DNA of 16,313 nt from an uncultured Opitutales bacterium (GCA_934675585.1 CAKUQY010000035.1:1-16313); one strand, 5' to 3'. Positions 7,773 through 15,686 are shown, counted from the first letter of the stretch. The notes: a model not told the origin generated them from the sequence alone. Numbers and translations: made by a program.

Positions 7773-8520
7773 CTTTCATTCCTGGAATTTTAGGAATTTT
7801 CTTCGCTGCGATTTTTGCTTTTCGATATTGTTTTGATTTTAAATACATCCACGAAAGCCAATAATAAGTTCGTGCACGACCAATATCATTATCAATATAT
7901 TTTGGAATAAATTTTTCTAATTCTTTACATGCATACGGGAACGCAATCATGCCATAACTTCGCGCGCGAACAAGATGAGATTCATAAGCATTTGCAAATT
8001 TCATCGACAAATTTTTATTGTTTTTTATCAATGGGCTATTAAAATACGGCGCCAACCATGCGTTCTCTAAACACAATAAGAGTGCTAAATATTCTCGTTG
8101 TTTATTTGCACTTTTTATTGAACTTTCATTTTTTAAAAACAACGAATAATAAAGTGACGGAATCAATTCGCAAATGCTTAAAAATGCGATTTCTTGTTCT
8201 TTTTCATCCGCACTTTTTTGTTTTTCTTCAATAAAATTTGTAATTTCTAAAATCGAATATGCCAAAACTCCTCTCACTGACAAATCTTTTTTCAAATAGG
8301 AACTTATTTGATAATAACCGCGAGGATTATAAACAAAATTTTCACCAACAAGACTTTTTTGATTGTTTAAAATTTCTTTTGTTTTTAGACGCACAGCTGC
8401 CGAAGAAAATGTTGACGACTTCATAAAATCATCATATAAAATCTCAAACTCTCCTGCGAACATCTGCACAAAACAAATGCCAAAAATAAAAATTGGGAGA
8501 AAAAATTGTCGAAAAAGCAT
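7699..8520 (-). CDS. Exported protein with a possible C-terminal TPR-like region, first gene of the AT-rich operon
   Basis: 273 aa from the ATG at 8520. A TTG at 8532 lies inside the -10 box and is rejected. The N-terminus is a signal peptide with probable cleavage after MFA (MLFRQFFLPIFIFGICFVQ, then MFA-GEF). The mature part is helical. Near the end, ARTYYWLSWMYLKSKQYRKA has the spacing of a tetratricopeptide helix pair. The C-terminus is very basic (KEEKELRKQRRKK). Family unknown. It probably resides in the periplasm or outside the cell. Its stop overlaps the ATG of the next gene, so the two are translationally coupled. Confidence 0.75.
   Translation of the reverse strand: MLFRQFFLPIFIFGICFVQMFAGEFEILYDDFMKSSTFSSAAVRLKTKEILNNQKSLVGENFVYNPRGYYQISSYLKKDLSVRGVLAYSILEITNFIEEKQKSADEKEQEIAFLSICELIPSLYYSLFLKNESSIKSANKQREYLALLLCLENAWLAPYFNSPLIKNNKNLSMKFANAYESHLVRARSYGMIAFPYACKELEKFIPKYIDNDIGRARTYYWLSWMYLKSKQYRKAKIAAKKIPKIPGMKDVGTRFVDFANKEEKELRKQRRKK
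7708..7713 (-). promoter_or_regulatory. Strong Shine-Dalgarno site AGGAGG that decides the start at 7702
   Basis: AGGAGG lies 5 nt before an ATG (7700-7702) that overlaps the TGA of the upstream gene. It is the clearest ribosome binding site in the window, and it points to a start that is out of frame with the long downstream frame. Confidence 0.7.
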
Positions 8521-8530
8521 TGACCCATCC

Positions 8531-8559
8531 AATATAAATAAATTTTGTATTCCCGTAAA
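8531..8559 (-). promoter_or_regulatory. Promoter of the AT-rich operon, near-leaderless
   Basis: TTTACG (8554-8559) and TATATT (8531-8536) are separated by 17 nt, with 4/6 and 5/6 matches. The expected start near 8524 leaves about 4 nt before the ATG. Confidence 0.45.
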
Positions 8560-8594
8560 TAAAAAAACTTCGTTGTTAATTTTATTACAGATAC

Positions 8595-8628
8595 AAAAAA
8601 AAATGCATTCCTATTTGCTTGCAAATAG
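8595..8628 (-). terminator. Terminator after the uvrC-helicase operon
   Basis: The palindrome CTATTTGC-TT-GCAAATAG (8611-8628, plus strand) is followed on the minus strand, after 7 nt, by nine T (8595-8603). Unlike most terminators here it does not use the iterated motif. Confidence 0.6.
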
Positions 8629-8697
8629 AATCAAAACTTTTCCACGCTAACAAGCATAGCGAATTATTCTATTACTTCCTTTTTTTAGGCTTCAATT

Positions 8698-10449
8698 TTA
8701 CGCGTTCCCGTTCGGCAAATTTTCAACGCACTTACATTTTTTGCCGTCAAAACTGATAATTCTAAAATCACCTATCAAGCGCGCCGCATATTTGTGCGAA
8801 AGCACCAAGAACAAGCGGGAACGCGCCCGCGTGCAAGCTTCATAAAACCAATTTTCACGATTCCCAAAATTCTTTGGATAATCTTCATCAAACGGCAACC
8901 AAATCACAACATTGTCCGCCTCACAGCCCACAATTTTGTGCACGCTAAACGCTTGAAAAAACTCGCCATCTTCACGAATCAATGCATCTTCGGGAGAAAA
9001 AATTTTCACATTATTAAAATCTTCAGGATGCAAACCTCTCGTCTTTCCATTCGTCAAAAAAAACGTTTGTTTTCCCGCCAATTCGCGCAACACGCGATTT
9101 AATTCTGTTTTTATTTCTTTCAAAAAACGCGCATTTTCGCCCGTATCAAAAACGATAACGGGATGTCCGCAATAATTGCCCAACGTTTGCACATATTCGC
9201 CAATCGCGGGCGTTCCCGCAAAATTAATTGGCAAATTTGTCGTCTCATCATCGTGAAAATTTATTTTCACAAAGTCGGAAATCGTTTTTATGTTGCGACA
9301 ATTCACCGTCAAATTCATTGCAGGCAAATCTAAAACCCATTTCGGCAAATTTGCCTTCCCGTACAAAACTTGTTTTTCATCATAAAAAACTAAAAATCGC
9401 GCGCGTGGATTTTTCTTTTTCAGCGCTCCAACGATCGCCCATTGAACTTTGCCTAACACTTGCGCTTCATCAATTACAATCGTATCAAATTTCACCGTTC
9501 CCGCGGGAGCGTTCGCAACCGCCTGCGCGGTTTTTTCCCACAAATCATCATAACCCGACCAATTTTCATCGCCCACGAGTTCCCGCGAAAAAGCTTCAAA
9601 CGTTTTTGCCGACAAGCGTGGATTCGCCCGTCGATTTTTGTCGGTCAAAAAATAAGTAAAAACGCTGTTCAAAAGCTTGTTCCAATTGAGCACGAGCGTG
9701 CGTCTTTTATTATTAATCGTCGCATCTTTTGCCACGTGCAACGCAAGCACGGTTTTTCCCGTTCCCGCGCCGCCAGTAACGCACACGTTCCCGCGAACGC
9801 GTAAAATTTTATCCAAAACTTCGCTTTGTTCGCGAGTAAATTCGGCAAATTTCATTTTCTCAAATTCAGCCGTGTTCGCAAGCAACAGCGCGCACTTTGT
9901 CCAAACCGACAACACTTGCACTTGGTCGAGCGAGCTGGCTCGCGGGAACATTGAATCTAACTCGCGCTCACTCGCTTGCAACAAATCGAGCAAGCGCGTT
10001 TCAAAATCATTTTCGCCCAAAAAAAACACGTTCCCGTCAACGCAATTTTTAGGACGCTCAATCTTTTCAAAACGCAGCGCGCCCACGACGGGAACGACGC
10101 TATCGTTGTAATTTCTAAACTTTTCGCGCAACGCCGCGAGCTGATTTTCCAATTGTACGTTGATCAATTTGCACGGTTTGTTCCAATCAACCCACGAATT
10201 ATTCTCTTCATCAAAATAAATTTTATTCGCATTTTTGTGTTCCAAAATGACAATTCCCGCCTCGTGCCACAAAACAAAATCACATTCGCCCCGTGCCGCA
10301 ATCGCTCGACAATTTTTGGCAAATCGCATGCTCACAAAACAAACCCAATCATTGCTCAAACTCGTTTTCAAAACTTCCAAAAAATCGCGTTCGGCATTAT
10401 GTTTCGGATTTTTGGGATCAAATTGATTAAAATCGACAGCAATACGCAT
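8698..10449 (-). CDS. NERD nuclease domain fused to UvrD-type SF1 helicase
   Basis: 583 aa. The N-terminal NERD domain (about 15-130) is of the PD-(D/E)xK type, with Glu20 (NAERDFLEVL), Asp57 (GECDFVLW) and Glu70-x-Lys72 (VILEHKN), so it should cut nucleic acid. A superfamily 1 helicase/ATPase follows: Q-motif-like FTREQ (204-208), Walker A GGAGTGKT (226-233), Walker B VIDEAQ (325-330), VFYDEKQ (354-360), NCRN (383-386), FSVHKIVGCEADNVVI (501-516) and motif VI YEACTRARSRLFLVL (536-550). All key residues are present. The domain order recalls nuclease-helicase defence proteins such as Nhi and also repair helicases; which applies is not shown. The ATG lies 2 nt after the uvrC stop (TAGCCATG). 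The gene carries ten copies of the iterated motif. Confidence 0.9.
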   Translation of the reverse strand: MRIAVDFNQFDPKNPKHNAERDFLEVLKTSLSNDWVCFVSMRFAKNCRAIAARGECDFVLWHEAGIVILEHKNANKIYFDEENNSWVDWNKPCKLINVQLENQLAALREKFRNYNDSVVPVVGALRFEKIERPKNCVDGNVFFLGENDFETRLLDLLQASERELDSMFPRASSLDQVQVLSVWTKCALLLANTAEFEKMKFAEFTREQSEVLDKILRVRGNVCVTGGAGTGKTVLALHVAKDATINNKRRTLVLNWNKLLNSVFTYFLTDKNRRANPRLSAKTFEAFSRELVGDENWSGYDDLWEKTAQAVANAPAGTVKFDTIVIDEAQVLGKVQWAIVGALKKKNPRARFLVFYDEKQVLYGKANLPKWVLDLPAMNLTVNCRNIKTISDFVKINFHDDETTNLPINFAGTPAIGEYVQTLGNYCGHPVIVFDTGENARFLKEIKTELNRVLRELAGKQTFFLTNGKTRGLHPEDFNNVKIFSPEDALIREDGEFFQAFSVHKIVGCEADNVVIWLPFDEDYPKNFGNRENWFYEACTRARSRLFLVLSHKYAARLIGDFRIISFDGKKCKCVENLPNGNA

Positions 10450-10451
10450 GG

Positions 10452-12002
10452 CTAAATTTGTTTTAAAAAGTTAAATAAATCTTCGGCAAAACGCTCGCCG
10501 ATTCCGTCAACACTCGCAAGTTCTTCGAGCGTCGCATTTTTCATCGCGGGAACGCTTTTAAATTTTTTAAGCAATGCCAATTTGCGCCGCTCGCCCAAAC
10601 CTGACATTTCATCAAGCACAGATTCGCGAATTTTGCGGGAACGCAAATCGGCATTGTAAGTATTTGCAAAACGGTGAGATTCATCACGCAAACGTTGCAA
10701 CAAACGCAATGCAGGAGAATTTTCGGACAATTTTAATGGCGCGCGCCCGTCGTGAAAAATAATCATTTCTTCGCGTTTTGCCATGCCAATCATCATCGGC
10801 GGCTCAATGCCAATCGCCTCAAACGCTTCGAGCGCGAGCGAAACTTGTCCCGTGCCGCCATCAATCACAATCAAATCTGGCATCGGTTTCTGCTCGCGAT
10901 GCAAGCGTGAATAGCGCCGCAAAATCGTTTCACGCATCGAGCGAAAATCGTTGTTACCCGTTTCGGCATCGCGCGTTGGCACGGGAACGAACTCGCCCGC
11001 TTTCCAAGCCGCTTGCGTGCGCGCCGTTGATTCCCGATTTTTTTCAAGCGCCCAATTAATGCGAAAACGCCGATATTCATTTTTGGCGGGAACGCCATCG
11101 CGAAAATGCACGCACGACGAAACAACAAACGTTCCCGAAATGTGAGAAATATCAAAACATTCCATCGTGCGCGGCGGGAACGGCATTTGCAAAATTTCAC
11201 CCAGTTGTCGCATCGCTTCATGCGGCGTGGTCGGCTCAGGCAACGGATTACCATGAATAAACTTGCGCGATTTTTCAAGCGTCGCTTCAAGCGCAGCAAT
11301 TTGGTCGCGCAAATGCGCCGCACGCTCGTATTCTTGCGTTTCCGCAGCCGCGCGCATCGCTTCGCGCAAACGCTCAATTTCTGCTTTGTCGCGACCTTCC
11401 AAAAATTCACAAGCCGCATCAACGCGGGAACGATAATCCGTCACGCTCACAACATTCGCATGATTGTAAATTTCAGCGCGCGCATCATCGTAAAGTTGAT
11501 AAAGATTTTCGCCAACACATTGCGGATGCGTATCATTCAACAAAATCCCAAATTGCTTGCGCAAACGTTGCAAAGTGCGGCGCACCTCAGTCGCGCGCGG
11601 GAACGGCCCAAAATAGCGCGCTTTGTCCGTCGTTCGCACCCGCACAATTTTAAAAACCGGCAAAACGGCTTCCAAATCAACGCGAATCTGAATAAATTGC
11701 TTGTCATCCGTAAAAGAAGTATTATACTTCGGCTTTAACTCCTTAATCAAACGCCCTTCTAATAAAAGTGCCTCCGTTTCCGAACGCACCAAATGAAAAT
11801 CAAAATCCGCAATCAATTCAACAAGCGCTTTGATTTTTGGACCCAAAAACGGACGCCGTCCCAACTGAAAATAACTCGAAACGCGCCGCTTCAAATCCTT
11901 CGCTTTGCCGACATACAAAATCGTTCCCAGGCGGTCTTTCATCAAGTAAACGCCAGGCTTGTGCGGGAGCGCGCGCACTTTTTCTTTGAGGGTGTCGGAC
12001 AT
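10452..12002 (-). CDS. uvrC: Excinuclease ABC subunit C
   Basis: The dual-incision nuclease of nucleotide excision repair, acting with UvrAB on damaged DNA. The GIY-YIG domain has GVYLM (17-21), YVGKAKDLKRR (30-40) and LLEGRLIKELKPKYN (80-94). A UVR motif follows at about 208-243. The RNase H-like endonuclease domain has Asp284 (ECFDISH), Asp381 (VIDGGTGQ) and His443 (DESHRFA). Two helix-hairpin-helix motifs end the protein (SGLGERRKLAL, ASVDGIGERFAED). At 516 aa it is shorter than the roughly 600 aa of E. coli. The four cysteines that hold the 4Fe-4S cluster in many UvrC (E. coli 154-178) are missing; only Cys162 remains there. Eight strict motif copies lie in the gene. Confidence 0.95.
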   Translation of the reverse strand: MSDTLKEKVRALPHKPGVYLMKDRLGTILYVGKAKDLKRRVSSYFQLGRRPFLGPKIKALVELIADFDFHLVRSETEALLLEGRLIKELKPKYNTSFTDDKQFIQIRVDLEAVLPVFKIVRVRTTDKARYFGPFPRATEVRRTLQRLRKQFGILLNDTHPQCVGENLYQLYDDARAEIYNHANVVSVTDYRSRVDAACEFLEGRDKAEIERLREAMRAAAETQEYERAAHLRDQIAALEATLEKSRKFIHGNPLPEPTTPHEAMRQLGEILQMPFPPRTMECFDISHISGTFVVSSCVHFRDGVPAKNEYRRFRINWALEKNRESTARTQAAWKAGEFVPVPTRDAETGNNDFRSMRETILRRYSRLHREQKPMPDLIVIDGGTGQVSLALEAFEAIGIEPPMMIGMAKREEMIIFHDGRAPLKLSENSPALRLLQRLRDESHRFANTYNADLRSRKIRESVLDEMSGLGERRKLALLKKFKSVPAMKNATLEELASVDGIGERFAEDLFNFLKQI

Positions 12003-12011
12003 AGAATTATT

Positions 12012-12040
12012 ACTTTAACAAATTTTTGCGGGAACGGCAA
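12012..12040 (-). promoter_or_regulatory. uvrC promoter, near-leaderless
   Basis: TTGCCG (12035-12040) and TAAAGT (12012-12017) are separated by 17 nt. The expected start is about 12004-12006, right at the ATG (12002). A motif copy (CGGGAAC, 12029-12035) lies within the promoter spacer and touches the -35. Confidence 0.4.
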
Positions 12041-12107
12041 AACAGGAACGCGCGGGAACGCAAACCACGGGAACGAAAAGAGAGAATTTAAGAAAACTGT
12101 GTTCCCG
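12029..12107. repeat. Dense group of the iterated motif upstream of uvrC
   Basis: Four exact cores lie within about 80 nt: CGGGAAC at 12029, 12053 and 12068 and GTTCCCG at 12101, plus a near-copy (CAGGAACG, 12043-12050). The outer inverted copies could pair. There is no reading frame here with coding character. Confidence 0.8.
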
Positions 12108-12141
12108 CAAAAAATCTCGCCCGAAGGACAAAGGTTCCCAA

Positions 12142-12390
12142 CTTTCGGCGGTTTAAGCCGCCGAAGAAATCGAAAAATCTTTGAATTCTTTAGCGAGCAA
12201 AGCGAGTAGGTTCTCTCGATTTCTTTTTTCGTTCCCACGCCCATCGCAACGTTGCGCCTTACAGGCGCGTGTTATTTTGTGCGTTTCCGCGGGTTAAAAC
12301 CCACGGTTATTCGTGTTGCGCGTTCCACGCGCTCCCAAACCTTTTCGCCGCAGGCGCTTTCATCGCGGGAACGCGCTTTTCGCGAAGCGC
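12142..12390. repeat. Array of short hairpins in a gene-free stretch
   Basis: At least six stem-loops follow each other. They are TTCGGCGG/CCGCCGAA (12144-12165); AAGAAATCGA/TCGATTTCTT enclosing 42 nt (12164-12225) and followed by a T-run; GCGCCT-TAC-AGGCGC (12254-12268); CCGCGGGTT/AACCCACGG with one mismatch (12287-12306); GCGCGT-TCC-ACGCGC (12318-12332); and GCGCTT/AAGCGC (12373-12390). Two related words, GCGAGCAAAGCGAGTA (near 12193) and GAGCGAGCGTAAGCTACTC (near 12475), flank the array. It looks like a decayed composite repeat or a structured RNA. No transposase is present. The rest of 12003-12569 holds only motif copies and the terminator at 12506-12539. Confidence 0.6.
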
Positions 12391-12505
12391 TTTTGAAATT
12401 TTTCTTCGCGGAAATTGGCGTTTATTCGTAGTTGAAAAAATCCCGTTCCCGCCCCTAAACCCGCGAACGTTAGTGAGCGAGCGTAAGCTACTCGTAATCG
12501 GTGTT

Positions 12506-12539
12506 AAAAAACGTTCCCGCGAGCAAGCCCACGGGAACG
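12506..12539 (-). terminator. Terminator of the PEP-CTERM gene (motif inverted pair)
   Basis: CGTTCCCG (12512-12519) and CGGGAACG (12532-12539) pair over 8 bp with a 12-nt loop. On the minus strand they are followed by six T (12506-12511). It lies about 30 nt after the stop codon. Confidence 0.85.
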
Positions 12540-12569
12540 ACAAAACAATATGAAAAAATTCTTTTCAAA

Positions 12570-13328
12570 TTAGCGACGGCGACGACGAGCGCCAACCAAC
12601 GCCAACGCACCCAAACCCGCCAGCAAACCAAACGCGGAAGGCTCGGGAACAACAGAACCCGAAAACGAAACACTATTCAAACCGACGAAAGTGCCTCCTG
12701 ACCAATTTTCTTTTTTGTTGGAAATCTCAACTTTTACAGAATCCACATTATCAAAAGTAATCGGCGTTCCCGTGCAGTCAAAAGTCCAAGTATTTTTATC
12801 GCCAGTGCCTTTTAATCTGTCTCCATCTGTTCCCGTTTTTGATGCAGAAAATTCTCCATTCGCCAAAACTGCTCCCGTTGTAGCATTCAAAAATCTTACA
12901 TCAAAACTAATCGTTCCCATCCATGTCGCATAATCAGTCTGCCACCCTCCCCCAGCGTTAAACGCCCCAACGCTAAGAGTAATTTTATCGATCGAAGTAA
13001 CTCTGTTCCAATTATTATAAGTAAAAACCGTTTTCCAAGGGCTGGCTGTCCCAAAATTTGTATTTGGCGAGAAAAAAGCGGCATCTCCACCAGCCGTTCC
13101 CGTTGTAAGTAAATTTATTGAGGCATTATCGGTCGTCTTAACCAACGAATCCACCGTTCCCGTAACCGTTCCAAGTCCAGAAAGTCCTTCCGCCCAAGTG
13201 TTCGTCAAAGTTACATTTGTAGCGTCCGTCTGATTACAATTGCCAAACGTTGTCGTCAAAATCGTCGCGGCATTTGCGATTACCGTTCCCGAGGCGAACA
13301 GGATTGCCATTGAAATATATTTTTTCAT
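12570..13328 (-). CDS. PEP-CTERM sorting domain protein (secreted/surface)
   Basis: 252 aa. A signal peptide (MKKYISMAILFASGTVIANA, cleaved before ATIL) is followed by a Thr/Asn/Gly-rich, beta-type region with no known catalytic motif. It ends in a PEP-CTERM tail: VPEPSAFG (227-234), a hydrophobic segment (about 235-246) and five terminal Arg. Such tails are cut by exosortase and mark proteins for the envelope or extracellular matrix. No exosortase is in view. Five motif copies sit in one frame and encode Gly-Thr within TGT/SGT (for example CTGTP, KTGTD, ASGTV). A sixth encodes the Val-Pro of the VPEP box. Transcription probably starts from the G9-containing promoter at 13367-13395. Confidence 0.9.
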   Translation of the reverse strand: MKKYISMAILFASGTVIANAATILTTTFGNCNQTDATNVTLTNTWAEGLSGLGTVTGTVDSLVKTTDNASINLLTTGTAGGDAAFFSPNTNFGTASPWKTVFTYNNWNRVTSIDKITLSVGAFNAGGGWQTDYATWMGTISFDVRFLNATTGAVLANGEFSASKTGTDGDRLKGTGDKNTWTFDCTGTPITFDNVDSVKVEISNKKENWSGGTFVGLNSVSFSGSVVPEPSAFGLLAGLGALALVGARRRRR

Positions 13329-13366
13329 AATAATTCTATGTTTATAATTGTTAATGTTTTTTTATT

Positions 13367-13395
13367 ATTTTACCCCCCCCCATAAAAATTTACAA
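13367..13395 (-). promoter_or_regulatory. Candidate phase-variable promoter with a G9 tract in the spacer
   Basis: On the minus strand TTGTAA (13390-13395) and TAAAAT (13367-13372) are separated by exactly 17 nt, nine of which are a G homopolymer (13373-13381). Matches to consensus are 4/6 and 5/6. It lies after the pnp terminator and about 40 nt before the PEP-CTERM start, so it serves that gene only. Gain or loss of a G would change the spacer to 18 or 16. A second -10-like TATAAA (13341-13346) lies closer to the gene but has no -35 partner. Confidence 0.6.
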
Positions 13396-13410
13396 GAAAA
13401 ATATTTAAAT

Positions 13411-13445
13411 AAAAAACGTTCCCGCGGATTGCTCTCACGGGAACG
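13411..13445 (-). terminator. Terminator of pnp (motif inverted pair, bidirectional)
   Basis: CGTTCCCG (13417-13424) and CGGGAACG (13438-13445) pair over 8 bp with a 13-nt loop. T6 follows on the minus strand (13411-13416), and a T-rich run follows on the plus strand. It lies about 20 nt after the pnp stop. Confidence 0.85.
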
Positions 13446-13466
13446 CTTTTTATTTTTTAGCGCGAA

Positions 13467-15671
13467 TTAGTCGCGGTCGTGGCGCGAACGACGTGGACGG
13501 TCGCCTTGTGGGCGTGGAGCTGATTTGGGCTCGTAAGGACGTCCTTCTTTTTCGCAAATTGCAGCGCGGCGCGAAAGGCGCACGCGGCCTTTGTCGTCTT
13601 TATCAACGCATTTCACGATGATTTCGTCGCCGAGTTTGCAAAGGTCTTCCACTTTTTCAAGACGCTCATCTGCGAGTTCTGAAATGTGAACGAGACCTTC
13701 TTGACCTGGCAAACATTCAACAAAGCAGCCGAAATCTTTGATTGAGCGGACAATGCCTTTGTAGGTTTTGCCAACTTCGATTTCTGCTGAAATCATATTG
13801 ATTTCGTTGAGTGCGGCTTGCATTGACTCTTCGCTGGTTGCGAACACGTTGATATTTCCCGAATTGTCTTCGTTGATATCGATTTGCGCTCCCGTGGTTT
13901 CGCAAATGCGACGAATATTTTTACCGCCAGGACCGATGAGCATACCAATTTTTTCTGGATTGATGTATGTTGAAACAATGCGTGGTGCCGTTGGTTTGAG
14001 CGTTGCCGAAGGTGCTGGCTTTGCTTCAACAATCATACCGAGAATCTTGTCGCGAGCGACGCGATTTTGTTTGATTGCTTCTTTCGCAATTGCGATTGGC
14101 AGACCGTGAATTTTGAGGTCGAGCTGGAAACCCGTGATGCCTGCTTGCGTGCCGCAAATTTTGAAGTCCATATCGCCGTAGTGGTCTTCTGCGCCGATAA
14201 TGTCTGTCAAAATCACGTGTTTGCAGATTTTGCCGTTTTCGTCATTCAATGTCACCAAACCGCAAGAAATACCTGCGACAGGAGCCGAAATCGGAACGCC
14301 TGCATCCATCAACGCGAGCGTGCCACCGCAAACCGAAGCCATCGAAGTCGAACCGTTAGATTCCATAATTTCTGACGACAAACGAATTGCGTACGGGAAC
14401 TCTTCTTCACTTGGCAACACGGGAACGAGCGAGCGTTCCGCGAGCGCGCCGTGACCGATTTCGCGACGACCTGGCGAGCCAAATTTGCCACATTCGCCAA
14501 CCGAGAATGGCGGGAAGTTGTAGTGCAAAATAAATGTTTTTGATTTTGGGCCGCCTGCGAGACCGTCAAGCTCTTGCGCATCTTTGGTTGTGCCGAGCGT
14601 TGCCAAAACGAGTGCTTGCGTTTCACCGCGTTGGAAAATTGCGCTGCCGTGAACACTTGGCAAAACGTCGGTTTTGCAAGAAATTGGACGCAATTGATCG
14701 AGCGCGCGACCGTCTGCGCGAACGCCGCGTTCAAGAATGCCACCGCGATAAACTTTTTCTTGAAGCTCTTCAAAAGCGATGTTCACGTGACGAGGATCAA
14801 CATTTTCTTCGCCAAATGCCGCGAGAACCGCTTCTTTTGCTTCTGCTTTTACCGCGTCAACCGCCGCGTTGCGTTCGAGCTTGCCTGGCAAGTAAACTGC
14901 TTTCGCGAGTTTTTCGTCGGTATTTGCAATCTTTTCGCAAAGTTCAAAAACTTTTTCATCGCAAATGACGAGCGGGAACGATTTTTTTGGCTTTGCAACT
15001 TTTGCTGCCAATTCGCGTTGCGCCGCAATCAATTTTTGAATTGCATTTTGTGCAAATTCAAGCGCTTCCACAAAACGATCGTCTGGCATTTGATCTGCCG
15101 AACCTTCAATCATCATCATGTCGTCTTCGTTGCCGACATAAACGAGGTCGAGCGTCGATTCGTCCATTTGCGCATGCGTTGGGTTCACAACAAATTCGCC
15201 ATTCACTTCGCCAATGCGAACACCCGCAATCGGACCATTCCACGGAATATCCGAGCAAAGCAACGCCGCCGAAGCGCCATTGATCATCAAAACATCGGGA
15301 TCCGTCAATTTGTCCGTCGCCAACAAAAGTCCAATCACTTGCACCTCGTTCATAAATCCTTTTGGGAACAATGGACGCAATGGACGGTCAACTTGACGCG
15401 ACGTCAAAATTTCTTTTTCTGAAGGGCGACCTTCACGTTTAAAATAACCGCCAGGGAAACGACCCGCCGCAGCATATTTTTCGCGGTAGTCAACGGTTAG
15501 CGGGAAAAAGTCTTGGTCAGGCGAACGCAAATCATTTGCGGCTGTCGCGGTAACGAGGACTTCTGTGCCTCCAACGGAGACGATTGCGGCACCATTGGCT
15601 TGACGCGCAACAGAACCTGTGCTGATTGTGATACCATATTCTGGAATGGTCACTGAGTATTCTTGTTTCAT
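13467..15671 (-). CDS. pnp: Polyribonucleotide nucleotidyltransferase (PNPase)
   Basis: A 3'-to-5' phosphorolytic exoribonuclease of mRNA decay, usually a trimer. The first RNase PH domain covers about 5-145 ([16 protein letters not shown], 70-85). A helical linker follows, then the second, catalytic PH domain (about 310-545) with [19 protein letters not shown] (397-415) and [13 protein letters not shown] (496-508). The KH domain has [11 protein letters not shown] (579-589) and the S1 domain covers about 632-700. At 734 aa it is full length with a short Arg/Pro-rich tail. It follows rpsO by 110 nt in the widely conserved order. Only three motif copies lie in 2.2 kb. Confidence 0.97.
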   Translation of the reverse strand: MKQEYSVTIPEYGITISTGSVARQANGAAIVSVGGTEVLVTATAANDLRSPDQDFFPLTVDYREKYAAAGRFPGGYFKREGRPSEKEILTSRQVDRPLRPLFPKGFMNEVQVIGLLLATDKLTDPDVLMINGASAALLCSDIPWNGPIAGVRIGEVNGEFVVNPTHAQMDESTLDLVYVGNEDDMMMIEGSADQMPDDRFVEALEFAQNAIQKLIAAQRELAAKVAKPKKSFPLVICDEKVFELCEKIANTDEKLAKAVYLPGKLERNAAVDAVKAEAKEAVLAAFGEENVDPRHVNIAFEELQEKVYRGGILERGVRADGRALDQLRPISCKTDVLPSVHGSAIFQRGETQALVLATLGTTKDAQELDGLAGGPKSKTFILHYNFPPFSVGECGKFGSPGRREIGHGALAERSLVPVLPSEEEFPYAIRLSSEIMESNGSTSMASVCGGTLALMDAGVPISAPVAGISCGLVTLNDENGKICKHVILTDIIGAEDHYGDMDFKICGTQAGITGFQLDLKIHGLPIAIAKEAIKQNRVARDKILGMIVEAKPAPSATLKPTAPRIVSTYINPEKIGMLIGPGGKNIRRICETTGAQIDINEDNSGNINVFATSEESMQAALNEINMISAEIEVGKTYKGIVRSIKDFGCFVECLPGQEGLVHISELADERLEKVEDLCKLGDEIIVKCVDKDDKGRVRLSRRAAICEKEGRPYEPKSAPRPQGDRPRRSRHDRD

Positions 15672-15686
15672 CTTTTCTTTATTTTT

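Noticed and set aside
12246..12257. Palindrome CGCAACGTTGCG as an operator
   Set aside because: It sits inside the hairpin array with no promoter or regulator nearby, so it is more likely part of the repeat.
12142..12540. CRISPR array
   Set aside because: The hairpins differ from one another and are unevenly spaced; there are no identical direct repeats with unique spacers and no cas genes.
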